52,144 nt of DNA. Origin: Caulobacter endophyticus. GTDB taxonomy: Bacteria > Pseudomonadota > Alphaproteobacteria > Caulobacterales > Caulobacteraceae. Where the stretch lies: the NCBI RefSeq assembly GCF_029543245.1, contig NZ_JARQWV010000032.1:1-52144 (forward strand), written 5' to 3'. A program made the position numbers and the translations under genes. The notes below the pieces were generated by a model. That model was not told where the DNA came from. It saw only the letters and a list, made by a program, of their open reading frames with translations, and did not search any database. Below are positions 34,212 to 42,124 of the stretch, in pieces (the first letter of the stretch is position 1; each line of letters opens with the position of its first letter).

Positions 34212-34706
34212 TCACTTCGGCTCGGGGAAGACCGGTGTCATATCGATGTAGGGGGTCGTTGGCTTTTCACCCGGCGCCAATCGTGCCGGAACCGCCGGAC
34301 CCGTGGGGCCCAATGAGCGGATGTAGCGATACAGCGAGCGCTTGTTGTCGTCGCTCATCGCATGGGTCGAAGGCCAGGGCATCGGCGACCCATCCGTGCG
34401 TGTCTTGAGCATGGCGACCCAGTCCTCCTCCGAGAGGTTCTGAACGGTCAGTCGCAGGTTTGCCGCGTAGGTCACACCCCATGGGCCATGGAAACCCGCC
34501 GGACTTCCCATCAGCCACTGCTCTTCGGGGGTCTTGCCGCCGTCGCGGACGAAGCCGGGCGTGTGGCAGTCATTACACCCGCCGACCTTGACGAGGTAGC
34601 GACCCACCTCGATGTCGCTGGCGCCGGTGACTTGGGCCGGCGTCTCAGTTTGGGGAGAGCATCCCGCAGCCAAGCCGGCGGCGAGCATGATTGGGATCAG
34701 TTTCAT
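34212..34706 (-). CDS. Periplasmic lipoprotein cytochrome c
   Basis: 164 aa. The N-terminal MKLIPIMLAAGLAAGC is a lipoprotein signal with a lipobox ending at Cys16. There is one heme c site, CNDCH (44-48). VGRYLVKVGGCNDCHTPG, the MGSPAGFHGPWGVTYAANLR segment and the Met-containing SPMPWPSTHAMSDDNKRSLYRYIRSLG segment resemble the cytochrome c subunits that accompany periplasmic dehydrogenases. No dehydrogenase lies beside it. It is located on the outer face of the inner membrane or on the outer membrane. Confidence 0.85.
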   Translation of the reverse strand: MKLIPIMLAAGLAAGCSPQTETPAQVTGASDIEVGRYLVKVGGCNDCHTPGFVRDGGKTPEEQWLMGSPAGFHGPWGVTYAANLRLTVQNLSEEDWVAMLKTRTDGSPMPWPSTHAMSDDNKRSLYRYIRSLGPTGPAVPARLAPGEKPTTPYIDMTPVFPEPK

Positions 34707-34830
34707 GGCCAGGGTCCGGGAGGTTTGACACGCCCTCCGTGTTGGGGCCCCGGCGCTTCAAAGCCATGTCCAGATCGGCTTGATCGATTACAGCCGACAT
34801 CGAAGACACCAGGTCCTTAGCGGCAAGCCT

Positions 34831-35493
34831 TCAGGTCCGCCTAGCGGTCGTCGCCAATCCGCAAAGCCCGGCCCAGGCCGCGCCCGCGCTCCAGGCCGCG
34901 AGAACGTCGCTTGTCCAGTGAACGCCCAGATAGATCCTGCTCGCGCCGACCAGGCCAGCCGCGATCAGGGCCAGGCCAAGGGCGATGGCACGGTCCCTTG
35001 GCCGCGCGGCCGTGCGGAAAACGACGATCGCCAGCGACAGCGCGAGCGCGGTGGCGAACAAGGTCTGCGTCGAGGGAAATCCCGGGCCGTGCGCTTCGGC
35101 TAGGCGCCAGGCCGCTTCCGGCCGCTCGCGCGTGAACATGGACTTCAGGAATAGGCCAAGAACGACGCTGCCCGCGCCGGCAGCGGACACGAGTACGGCG
35201 TCGCGACGTCGTCCCCGGATCTTCAGCGCCAGCGCAAGAAGCGCGGCGACTGGCCCCGATACGAAGGGGGACGCGGCGGCGCTGGCCAACGACGCCATCG
35301 AAATCAATTCGTCCGGGCCGATGGGACGATCCGTGGTGCGTGACGCCCTCAGGTGCTCGAGCACCCAGAGGTCCGGCAGCGTCGCGTTCCCCGTCACCGC
35401 AAAGGCGGCGGTCGCGGCAAACGCACAGGCGCCGCCCGCTGCGGTGAGGGTCAAGGTTCTGGAGGTGCGCAAAATGATCCCGAGTTCAGTCAT
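34831..35493 (-). CDS. PAP2-family membrane phosphatase with altered motif 2
   Basis: 220 aa with about six membrane helices. Motif C1 KSMFTRERP (KX6RP) and motif C3 SRIYLGVHWTSD (SRX5HX3D) are intact, including the nucleophilic His. Motif C2, normally PSGH, reads PSTQ, so the His that acts as the general acid is replaced by Gln. The family dephosphorylates phosphatidate, undecaprenyl pyrophosphate or similar lipids at the periplasmic face. With C2 altered, activity may be reduced or the protein may act otherwise. Confidence 0.85.
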   Translation of the reverse strand: MTELGIILRTSRTLTLTAAGGACAFAATAAFAVTGNATLPDLWVLEHLRASRTTDRPIGPDELISMASLASAAASPFVSGPVAALLALALKIRGRRRDAVLVSAAGAGSVVLGLFLKSMFTRERPEAAWRLAEAHGPGFPSTQTLFATALALSLAIVVFRTAARPRDRAIALGLALIAAGLVGASRIYLGVHWTSDVLAAWSAGAAWAGLCGLATTARRT

Positions 35494-35564
35494 TCAGGGT
35501 GCGGATGCGATTGTGAGCGGCAAACGCCGGACGCACACAGGAAGCGGTCCGTCCGGCGCCATCG

Positions 35565-36866
35565 TCAGATGAACTGGGAGGCGTTGCGCGTGCGCACCTC
35601 CGCAAGGGCTTGGATCAAGGAGGTTCGAGCGTCGTACCGCTTGAACTCTTCGGACAAGGCTAGCGCACGTTTGCGGAAGGCCTTGTTCCCCAGGACCTGG
35701 GACAGCGCGTTGGCCATGTCTTCATCGCTAGGGGTGTCGGTGTTCAGGCTGACGCCCGCGCCCGACCAGGCCACCCTCGCCGAAACTTCCTTCTTGTCCT
35801 CCGTGGTGCCGGCGACCACGAGGGGCACGCCCACGGCGAGCGCCTGCAGCACGCCGCCGAAGCCTCCGTTGGTCACGAGCGCATCGAGCCTGGGGAGAAT
35901 CCAGTCGAAGGGCAGGTAGTTGGCCACCCGGACGTTGGCGGGCATCTGGTCGGCCCCAGGCACCTCTCGCCCGCCGCCGGTCGCGACTATCAGGGTGTCG
36001 CTGTCGTTCCCCAGCGCCGCGATAGTCGGCGATAGAAGCCGGCGCATGTCTTCGTTGGCGATCGTGCCTTGGGTCACGAGCACCACTCGGCGATAGCGGT
36101 CCAGGTCCGGCGCCCAGGCGGGGATCTCCACAGGCGCGGGCGGCTGGGGCGGAAGCCCGATGAAGCGGAAATTGTCCGGCAACGGCCCGGTGGGGTATTC
36201 AAAGCCTGGCACGCCGCTTTGCAGGAAGATGTCGGCGTTCCGAAGGTTGGCGCGGAGGAAGTCGCTGTTTGCCGCGCCCAAATTCAGGTCCGCTAGCACG
36301 CCATCATAGATCGACTGCAGCGGCGCCAGCAGATCCTTGACCATCGGCGCGACGACGTCGCGATAGTGCATGCGCTCTTCGGGGCTGTCGGTGAACGGCG
36401 CGCCGGGTCCGTAGGGGCCAAAGTCCGGGCGAACGAGTGGCGGTGGACAGATCCCGCATTGGATCACGGTGGGCCGGGGCGCGTGGTTGCGGAGGATCAT
36501 CGGTAGGGCGCCGTAGAAAAGCCCCTCGGTCAGCACGACCTCGGCCGGCCACTGGAGCAGCAGCTTCTGGAGCCCGGCATCCTGCTCCGCGATAGCGCCC
36601 AGAAACATCTTCTCGAAGTCGAGCGCTATCTGATCGTGCTCGGACAGATTGGCGCGGCCCTCGAAGCAGGCGTTGATGTCGGACAGGTCGAAGTCGACCG
36701 GTGCGGGCAGGGGGTGGAACCTGAGCCCAAGGCTGGTCACGCGCGAGCGCATGGTCGTGCCGGTATAGACGCAGATCTCGTGGCCTTGCTCGGCCAGAAA
36801 GCAAGCGATGCCGAGCATGGGGTTTACGTGGCCGCCCGCGGGGAGGGCGGCGATAACGATCTTCAT
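35565..36866 (-). CDS. GT1/MGT-family glycosyltransferase
   Basis: 433 aa. The N-terminal MKIVIAALPAGGHVNPMLGIA is the acceptor-domain signature of UGT/MGT-type enzymes. The C-terminal half has VVLVTQGTIANED, then LPFDWILPRLDALVTNGGFGGVLQALAVGVPLVV, the plant-UGT-like sugar-nucleotide binding motif with G in place of the usual HGG His. It would transfer a sugar to a small lipophilic acceptor such as a carotenoid, macrolide or phenolic. The acceptor is not evident from neighbours. GAGG lies 8 nt before the start. Confidence 0.88.
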   Translation of the reverse strand: MKIVIAALPAGGHVNPMLGIACFLAEQGHEICVYTGTTMRSRVTSLGLRFHPLPAPVDFDLSDINACFEGRANLSEHDQIALDFEKMFLGAIAEQDAGLQKLLLQWPAEVVLTEGLFYGALPMILRNHAPRPTVIQCGICPPPLVRPDFGPYGPGAPFTDSPEERMHYRDVVAPMVKDLLAPLQSIYDGVLADLNLGAANSDFLRANLRNADIFLQSGVPGFEYPTGPLPDNFRFIGLPPQPPAPVEIPAWAPDLDRYRRVVLVTQGTIANEDMRRLLSPTIAALGNDSDTLIVATGGGREVPGADQMPANVRVANYLPFDWILPRLDALVTNGGFGGVLQALAVGVPLVVAGTTEDKKEVSARVAWSGAGVSLNTDTPSDEDMANALSQVLGNKAFRKRALALSEEFKRYDARTSLIQALAEVRTRNASQFI

Positions 36867-37186
36867 GAGGGAGCCTCTTCTTGGCCGCGCACAATGCGGC
36901 AGAGGCGCTCGACATAAGCAGGGACCTTCGGGGGCTCTTGGCCACTTCCGGCGCCTGCCGTCGGATCATGCTGTCAACTTGAATGCCACTCGGAAGTGGT
37001 CGCCTCGCGTGCGGGCGCTGAACCCGAGTGGGGTTTAGTGGGACGAAACGACATCGTTTTGTAGATAAAGGCGCCAGCACGCCGTGAACATGCTGAAGGG
37101 CAGCCCCAGCATCGTGACACCCCGATCTTGCTGCGTCTGCGTCAGGTCGGCAGGCAGAGGGGTGGGGGAGGTTTTTGTGGCCCGCG
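36867..37186. other. Intergenic region upstream of glycosyltransferase gene
   Basis: 320 bp; I see no gene in it. It should carry the glycosyltransferase promoter at its left and the 3' end of the Tat-SDR transcript at its right. No clear hairpin or operator was recognised. Confidence 0.45.
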
Positions 37187-38182
37187 TCAGCCTGGCTGAC
37201 CGCCGCCGCCGGTGGCGCCAAAGATCTGACCGGTGGAATAGCTCAGCGCCGGATCGGCGGCCGCGACGTAGAGGCCGGCAATTTCCGCGGGTTGACCGGG
37301 GCGGCCCAGCGGACTTTGCGAGCCGAAGGCTTGCAACTTTTCAGCCGTCGCGCCGCCGCTGACCTGTAGTGGGGTCCAAAAGGGGCCGGGCGTCACGGCG
37401 TTCACGCGAATGCCTTTAGGCGCCAGTTGCTTGGCCATCGACTTGCTGAAGTTCAGCATCGCCGCCCGCGTCAAGGCATAGTCGACGAGATCCTCGGAGG
37501 GATCCCCCGCCTGCTCGGACGCGGTATTGACGATTACCGCCCCGGCGCTCATGCGCGCCACCGCCGCCTTGGTCAGCCAGAACGGCGCGTAGACGTTGGT
37601 CTTCATCGTCGCGTCGAAATCTTCGCTGGAGATGTCCGCGATCGTCGGTTTGGTCTGCTGACGCGCGGCGTTGTTGACCAGGATGTCCAGACCGCCCAGC
37701 TCGCGCGCCGCGCGCTCGACCAACTGACGGCAGAAGGCTTCGTCACGCAGGTCGCCGGGTATGGCGACCGCCTTGCGCCCCGCCGCGCGGATCAGCTCGA
37801 CCACCTCGCGGGCGTCCGGCTCCTCGGCGGGAAGGTAGTTGATCGCCACGTCGGCGCCTTCGCGGGCATAGGCGATGGCGGCGGCGCGGCCGATGCCGCT
37901 GTCACCGCCGGTGATCAAGGCCCGCTTGCCGGCCAGCCGGCCCGAGCCTTTGTAGCTCTGCTCGCCATGGTCGGGCCGCGGGTTCATCTTCGAGGCCAAG
38001 CCTGGCCAGGGTTGGGTTTGAGCGGCGAACGGTGGCTTGGGATAGGAGGCGGCTTTCGGGGTGGTCGGTGCGCCTGGGGGCTTGGCCTCCTGCCGGGCCA
38101 TCGCCGGGGCGGCGACCGCGGCGACCGAGGCGAGGGCCCCGGCCGTGATCAGCCCGCGGCGGGATGTGGCGTTGTCGGTCAT
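37187..38182 (-). CDS. Tat-exported short-chain dehydrogenase/reductase
   Basis: 331 aa from ATG 38182 with AGGA 9 nt upstream. It opens with a twin-arginine signal (TSRRGLITAGALASVAAVAA) and a Pro-rich spacer. The SDR core has TGGDSGIGRAAAIAYAREGAD (cofactor loop), NNAA, and VDYALTRAAML. The catalytic Tyr is present, but the usual YxxxK reads YALTR, with Arg in place of Lys. GSGRLAGKRALITGGDSG and the KMNPRPDHGEQSYKGSGRL region match the YhdF/YhxC-like SDR subgroup. Tat export would carry the protein folded with its NAD(P). Confidence 0.87.
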   Translation of the reverse strand: MTDNATSRRGLITAGALASVAAVAAPAMARQEAKPPGAPTTPKAASYPKPPFAAQTQPWPGLASKMNPRPDHGEQSYKGSGRLAGKRALITGGDSGIGRAAAIAYAREGADVAINYLPAEEPDAREVVELIRAAGRKAVAIPGDLRDEAFCRQLVERAARELGGLDILVNNAARQQTKPTIADISSEDFDATMKTNVYAPFWLTKAAVARMSAGAVIVNTASEQAGDPSEDLVDYALTRAAMLNFSKSMAKQLAPKGIRVNAVTPGPFWTPLQVSGGATAEKLQAFGSQSPLGRPGQPAEIAGLYVAAADPALSYSTGQIFGATGGGGQPG

Positions 38183-38316
38183 GGGGGGTCCTGGCTCTAT
38201 ATGTTCGCGACGGCGCGTCGGGCGAGATGCAGGCCTAAACCTCCCATTGAGGCGGGGTTCCGCCAGGTATGAGCCTTTGGTCGAACGCCGAGTCTCACCC
38301 AAGGCGTCGTGAGGCG

Positions 38317-38743
38317 CTAGACAAGCGCCGCCGTGCGGGCCTCTTGCTCGAACGCCTCGCGGGGCGGGGTGGCGGAAGCGGCTGACGGGCAAGGACCGGC
38401 CTTCGCCGAGATGCAGCCGCCATCGGTCGACCTCGCGCTCCACACGCAGCACCCCAAGCCAGGTTGGCGATCGCCGAGCGGTGGACGCACAGGAAGTTCG
38501 ATGGCGTTGGCTGGCCAATCCGTCCAGATGCGCGGCGAGCAGCAGGCTGCGGCCGCCCGCCAGCCGTAGCTCGACATAGTCGGCCTCGACCACGGCCAGG
38601 ATGTCTTCGATTAGCACAAGCTCGACGCCGCGCGCTGAGGCCACGGTTAGGGGGCTGACCGCCCGGCGGCGCGGGTCAAGGCGGCTTCGCGACCGCGATC
38701 CTCCCGCCCAACCGCCACCTCGACCATCAAGCGGCAAGACCAA
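38317..38743 (-). pseudogene. LytTR DNA-binding domain remnant, frameshifted
   Basis: Pieces of one LytTR domain can be read across three frames. The first (LVLIEDILAVVEADYVELRLAGGRSLLLAAHLDGL, split here) covers the first strands. NFLCVHRSAIANLAW in a second frame is the conserved FxRVHRSxxVN segment. LGVLRVEREVDRWRLHLGE and GRSLPVSRFRH in the first frame come next, and REAFEQEARTAALV in another frame precedes the TAG at 38317. At least three shifts are needed, so the gene is dead unless the sequence is in error. It lies between two SDR genes, just upstream of the Tat-SDR, which it may once have regulated. Confidence 0.68.
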
Positions 38744-38748
38744 ACAAA

Positions 38749-39456
38749 TCAGGTCAAGTGGTAGCCGCCATCCACCAGGAAATCGATGCCGTTCACACCA
38801 GGCGTATCAAGCAGGAAAAGCACCGAGCGCGCGATGTCGGTGGTTTCCACCAGTCGACCCTCGGGCGTGCGTTCGAGAATTCGATCGATCGTCGGCTTGG
38901 GGGCTTTGGCGAAAGCTTCGGTATCGCCGATCGCGCCGGGATGAATCGCGTTGACCCGTACCGGCGCCAACTCCACCGCCAATGTGCGCAGTAACCCTCT
39001 CACGCCGCCGTTGATTGTCGAGATGGATGTCGAGCCGGGGTAGGGGCGCTCGGAGGCCATTCCGCCTAGGAGAACAATGGCAGAGGTGGGCGTGTAGCGA
39101 TCGACCAAGGCGGCGGCGACAGCGGCGTAGCCGACCAGCTTCAGGCCAACGGCGCGCTGGGCCGCCGCGACGTCGTAGTTTCGAATGGCGTTCTGGTCGC
39201 GCTCGACGGCGCTCAGCACAAGGTGATCGATCTGACCGATCTCGGATAGGGCGTTTGCGATCGCTTCGGGATGCGTCAGGTCGAGGGAAAGGCCCAAATG
39301 TCCCACGCCCAGTTCCTCGGCCGCGGCCGTGGCTCGACCGGCTTCGCGGCTGGTGAGGATGACGCGCTGACCCCGTGCGGCAAGCATACGGGCGATCGTG
39401 TAGCCGGCTCCGCCGGTGCCACCGACGACTAGCGCCGTTTTGTAGGGAGAAGGCAT
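38749..39456 (-). CDS. SDR-fold protein lacking the catalytic Tyr-Lys pair
   Basis: 235 aa, GGAGC 6 nt before ATG 39456. The N-terminal VVGGTGGAGYTIARMLAARG is an atypical dinucleotide-binding loop. The LDLTH acidic segment, the NxIHPGAIGDTE region and a C-terminal GVNGIDFLVDGGYHL mark a classical SDR. Where YxxxK is expected, the sequence reads STSISTINGGVRGLL, so both Tyr and Lys are missing. It may be a non-catalytic NAD(P)-binding protein, similar in outline to NmrA-like or atypical SDRs. Confidence 0.85.
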   Translation of the reverse strand: MPSPYKTALVVGGTGGAGYTIARMLAARGQRVILTSREAGRATAAAEELGVGHLGLSLDLTHPEAIANALSEIGQIDHLVLSAVERDQNAIRNYDVAAAQRAVGLKLVGYAAVAAALVDRYTPTSAIVLLGGMASERPYPGSTSISTINGGVRGLLRTLAVELAPVRVNAIHPGAIGDTEAFAKAPKPTIDRILERTPEGRLVETTDIARSVLFLLDTPGVNGIDFLVDGGYHLT

Positions 39457-39986
39457 AGAAGCTCCAGCGACAAGGCTAATTCTGAAGCCGAGCTGCGCCG
39501 GGCTTCCAAAGGGCTTCTAGGGGGGAGTGAGTTCAGCGATCTTGCCTTCTTCGCTCGTGGTTGCCGGTTTCCTGCTACGTCTAACCGACTGGTGAAGCTA
39601 GGCCGCTTCTCGCGGTTCTTTATTCCGGAACACTACACTCGACGACCTGCAACTCGAGACCTCGCCAGACACTCCCAGAATCTATGACGGCTGAGGTTCA
39701 AGCGAATGGGCCCCTGCGACGGTTTCGAATTTGGGAAAGCAAAGATAGCGTCACGCGATGGCGGGCGGGCGTCAGCGAACGTCACGGAAAGTAAATCAGA
39801 GAAAGATAAAGCCTATATCGTCGTCATCTTGTCCGCGCAATCATAATTCCACGTATCTGCCAAACGTCCAAATTCTCCAGCAAAATCAAGAGGCTCGAAA
39901 ATTGCGGTATTGATCACGGGTATACACAAACGTGTTATCAAAAAAGCCCAGCAAATTCAATTTTCTGGGCTCGAAGTCATGATTGA
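39457..39986. other. AT-rich gene-free stretch
   Basis: 530 bp with no supported gene. From about 39775 to 39970 the DNA is clearly AT-rich compared with the flanking genes, with runs such as GAAAGATAAAGCC and ATCAAAAAAG. It ends with a terminator-like hairpin and then a truncated Crp/Fnr fragment. It looks like foreign DNA or the edge of a past insertion. Confidence 0.55.
39940..39971 (-). terminator. Rho-independent terminator (minus strand)
   Basis: Read on the minus strand: AGCCCAG, an interrupted AT stem, CTGGGCT, then TTTTT. It is a classic hairpin with a T-run. No intact minus-strand gene ends close by (the nearest stop is at 40271), so it is probably a relic of a gene lost from this region. 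Confidence 0.68.
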
Positions 39987-40163
39987 GTGGGAGACGTGCT
40001 CGGCTTGACCCAGGTCCACGTCAATCGGGTGCTGATGGACCAGCGGCGCCGGGGGCTCGTGGACTGGAAGGCTTGCAAAGTGTCCATCAACGATTGGGAC
40101 GCCCTCGCGCGGCTTGGCCAGTTCGACCCAGCCAATCTTCGCCTCCAGAACGACCCCGCCTGA
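39987..40163 (+). pseudogene. Crp/Fnr-family regulator, C-terminal HTH fragment
   Basis: 59 codons from the first sense codon after an in-frame TGA. VGDVLGLTQVHVNRVL followed by DQRRRGLVDWKACKVSINDW is the winged HTH of Crp/Fnr regulators (compare the common IADALGLTQVHVNRTLQ). ARLGQFDPANLRL is the usual C-terminal tail. The whole sensor domain is absent, replaced upstream by AT-rich DNA, so it is a 5'-truncated remnant. Confidence 0.75.
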
Positions 40164-40227
40164 TCGTCGCGGCCGATCGCGGCCGTCAGCGCCGTAGTGG
40201 GCGGTCGACCGTCGTCGACGGGCGTTC

Positions 40228-40244
40228 GGGGGGGGGGGGGGGGG
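40228..40244. repeat. 17-G homopolymer tract
   Basis: An uninterrupted run of 17 G on the plus strand, in the gap between the Crp/Fnr fragment and a small minus-strand gene. Tracts this long are length-unstable in vivo and error-prone in sequencing; the exact length should not be trusted. Confidence 0.9.
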
Positions 40245-40270
40245 CGCGAGCCCGCCCCTTCTAGACGAGC

Positions 40271-40534
40271 TCAGGCCGCCGTGGCCGAGAGTTTTTGGGC
40301 GGCGATGGCGGCAGCGGCGCGCAATATGAGGATCTCGTGGATGATCAACGCGGCGGCGTGCTTTCGAGACGCCGCCAGGCCCTCCACGCGTGACTTCCCG
40401 TCGCTGCCGAAGACCTTCCAGAGCCAGTGGCCCGCCGGGGTGGGTGAGACGGTGAAGCGGATGACCACTTCGCCAGCGGCGATCTTCGAGCGTCTGGCCG
40501 GCGGCGCGAGGGCGCACCGCGCCTGGCTGGTCAT
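40271..40534 (-). CDS. Small hypothetical protein
   Basis: 87 aa from ATG 40534, with AGGAG 8 nt upstream. Its start overlaps the stop of the preceding small gene (ATGA). The middle reads EVVIRFTVSPTPAGHWLWKV, a beta-hairpin-like segment; the end is an Ala-rich helix. I do not recognise a named family. Translational coupling and a good ribosome site argue that it is real. Confidence 0.6.
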   Translation of the reverse strand: MTSQARCALAPPARRSKIAAGEVVIRFTVSPTPAGHWLWKVFGSDGKSRVEGLAASRKHAAALIIHEILILRAAAAIAAQKLSATAA

Positions 40535-40719
40535 GTCGGCGCTCCTAAAGGATAGGCAAAGCCCTCCGGGTCGCGCGGGCGCTCAGGACCCGGCGCTCGT
40601 CGAGCGTGGACCTTGACCCGGGCGTTCCGCGGCCAGACGCGCGCCAGGTTTCGGGCTTGGGCGATCGCACGCCGGCGGGCGGTGAAGAACAGAACCTCGC
40701 CCGTCTCGGCGATCTTCAC
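40531..40719 (-). CDS. Small DUF2188-like protein, probably 5'-truncated
   Basis: 62 codons from GTG 40719. The segment WCVKIAETGEVLFFTARRRA (its Trp just upstream of the GTG) followed by IAQARNLARVWPRNARVKVH has the W-x-V ... AxxxARxLA ... VxVH pattern of DUF2188-type proteins, from memory. The frame stays open upstream to 41109, but there it is antisense to a sigma-factor fragment, so the natural 5' end seems lost at a junction. It is coupled to the next small gene. Confidence 0.45.
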   Translation of the reverse strand: MKIAETGEVLFFTARRRAIAQARNLARVWPRNARVKVHARRAPGPERPRDPEGFAYPLGAPT

Positions 40720-40731
40720 GCACCAACCGCC

Positions 40732-40968
40732 ATGACCTCGTCCGACGATACGTCCCGCGACCGGGCCTTCAAGGCCGAGCTGGTCGAGGTCCTGCCGCGT
40801 CTTCGCGCCTTCGCCCGAAGCCTGGCGGGGGACGCCCATGCGGCCGACGACCTGGTGCAGGACACCCTTCTGAAAGCCTGGAACGCCCGCGAAAGCTATG
40901 TCGTGGGCACCAACATGAAGGCTTGGGCCTTCATGATCCTGCGCAACCAGTTCTATCACCAGATCCTG
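40732..40968 (+). pseudogene. ECF sigma factor, N-terminal fragment
   Basis: From ATG 40732, about 78 codons encode a sigma-70 region 2: FKAELVEVLPRLRAFARSLA, ADDLVQDTLLKAWNARESY, GTNMKAWAFMILRNQFY. This is strongly like EcfG/SigT-type general-stress sigma factors of Caulobacterales. Homology stops at NQFYHQ; the frame then runs on as antisense to a ClpP-like fragment. Region 4 is missing, so the product could not act as a full sigma factor. Confidence 0.72.
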
Positions 40969-40980
40969 GCTGGCGTTGCC

Positions 40981-41109
40981 CAGAGCCGCTCGAAACTGGC
41001 GATACATGTCGTAGTCGACCGGCCCCGCCAGCAGGATGCGCGGCCCGGCGAAAGCGGCCGCAGGGAGGGTGAGACCATCGTCGGCCATGGCGGCATAGGC
41101 GTCGCTCAC
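40981..41109 (-). pseudogene. ClpP/crotonase-like peptidase, N-terminal fragment
   Basis: The first about 43 codons from ATG 41109 include FAGPRILLAGPVDYDMYRQF, the N-terminal strand-helix of a ClpP-like 'GPVDYDMYRxFR' family known from Caulobacterales (from memory). After that the frame is antisense of the sigma-factor fragment. The gene was cut at the same junction that truncates the sigma factor. Confidence 0.45.
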
Positions 41110-41244
41110 GCGGGAAGTTCCTTCAGGGTATGCAGGAAGGGATGCTTGGCTGACGGCGGCTTGACGCTATCGGCGACGCACCGCGCCGGGCAATCGCTCG
41201 TGCGCGCATTGGCTCTGGCGGCCATCCACAGGGCAAGCCGGTTC

Positions 41245-41589
41245 TTATGTCTCGGCTACGGCTAGGGCGACCTCGAGAAGCTGCTCGCTCGCGCCTGCGC
41301 GGAGGATGGGAACGTCGATGAGCACATCGGCGGCCAGCACGCCGTCGTGCTCGATGGTTTGGGCCACCGCGACCAGCGGCAAATCGGGAGACACGGCCTT
41401 GAGGATGGCGAGCCGGCGCAGGTCCTCCTCATAGTGGTCCGGGCGCAGGCCGGCGATGACGAAATCAACCTGCGCCAGGCCGCCTAGACGATCCAGGCTG
41501 GCCTGTTCGGCGTCAACGACCTCCCAGCCGCGCGCCTCCAAAGCCGCACAGGTCTGGCCATCACAATGGTCGGTCAGTACGCGAACCAT
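41245..41589 (-). CDS. Pseudo-receiver (CheY-like) protein
   Basis: 114 aa from ATG 41589. It has the alternating strand-helix pattern of a receiver: VRVLTDHCDGQTCAALEARG, then VDFVIAGLRPDHYEEDLRRL where the phospho-Asp would sit (Ala here), PLVAVAQTIEHDG, and VLIDVPILRAGASEQLLE where the conserved Lys is missing. I cannot name a family. If real it signals without phosphorylation. The longer frame from 41742 is unlikely. Confidence 0.5.
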   Translation of the reverse strand: MVRVLTDHCDGQTCAALEARGWEVVDAEQASLDRLGGLAQVDFVIAGLRPDHYEEDLRRLAILKAVSPDLPLVAVAQTIEHDGVLAADVLIDVPILRAGASEQLLEVALAVAET

Positions 41590-41845
41590 GAAACCCTCGC
41601 TTTGCGCTTGAGGCGTGGCGACGCGCCAAGGGGCGGTCGTCCCTTCCAGGCCAAACCGCAGTCGTCGCCAGGTGGTTCCGGACGGATGGCATTGGGCGAT
41701 ATGGGCGCGACGCCAGAGGTTCGTGTCGCAAAATCCAGCCATCTTTTGATAGGCCAGGAGGGTTGGTTTGGGCCATGACGGCGACGGCGTGAACCATCGC
41801 CGCCACGATCGCTTATTGCGTCAAATGGCAGGCAGGCTGCGCGGA

Positions 41846-42124
41846 ATGACCAGACACTTTGACCTTGTGGCGCTGATCGGGCTCGGCGCGGCCCTCTGCT
41901 CGATGAGCAGCTTCGTGCCCCAGTTGATCAAGATTTGGCGTGAGGGCGATGCTTCAGCGGTCTCGCTTCAGATGTTCGCCCTTACGGTCGCCGGCTTCAC
42001 GCTCTGGGCGATCTACGGATTCTTGCGCGGAGGTTGGCCGCTGGTGCTAAGCAACCTCGTCTGCCTGGGCCTTTCGGCGGCGATCCTGATCTCCAAAACG
42101 ATCCTGGAGCGACGATCTGCTTGA
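41846..42124 (+). CDS. SemiSWEET sugar transporter
   Basis: 92 aa from ATG 41846, with three membrane helices: the single triple-helix bundle of bacterial SemiSWEETs, which dimerise. The PQ-loop motif is present in SMSSFVPQLIKIWREGDASAVS, followed by FALTVAGFTLWAIYGFLRGGWPLVLSN, including the Trp/Asn residues of the sugar pocket. It mediates passive movement of mono- or disaccharides. It stands alone, with 289 bp of apparently empty DNA after it. Confidence 0.88.
   Translation: MTRHFDLVALIGLGAALCSMSSFVPQLIKIWREGDASAVSLQMFALTVAGFTLWAIYGFLRGGWPLVLSNLVCLGLSAAILISKTILERRSA

Noticed and set aside
34788..34801. ATTACAGCCGACAT as another vir-box-like site
   Set aside because: Only one half-site matches; the second half shows no dyad symmetry.
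37336..37349. TTTTCAGCCGTCGC as another vir-box-like site
   Set aside because: Lies within the Tat-SDR coding region, and only the first half matches.
41768..41845. Longer N-terminus for the SemiSWEET gene
   Set aside because: The extra 26 residues are polar and Arg/His-rich. Family members are about 90 aa and begin at the first membrane helix.
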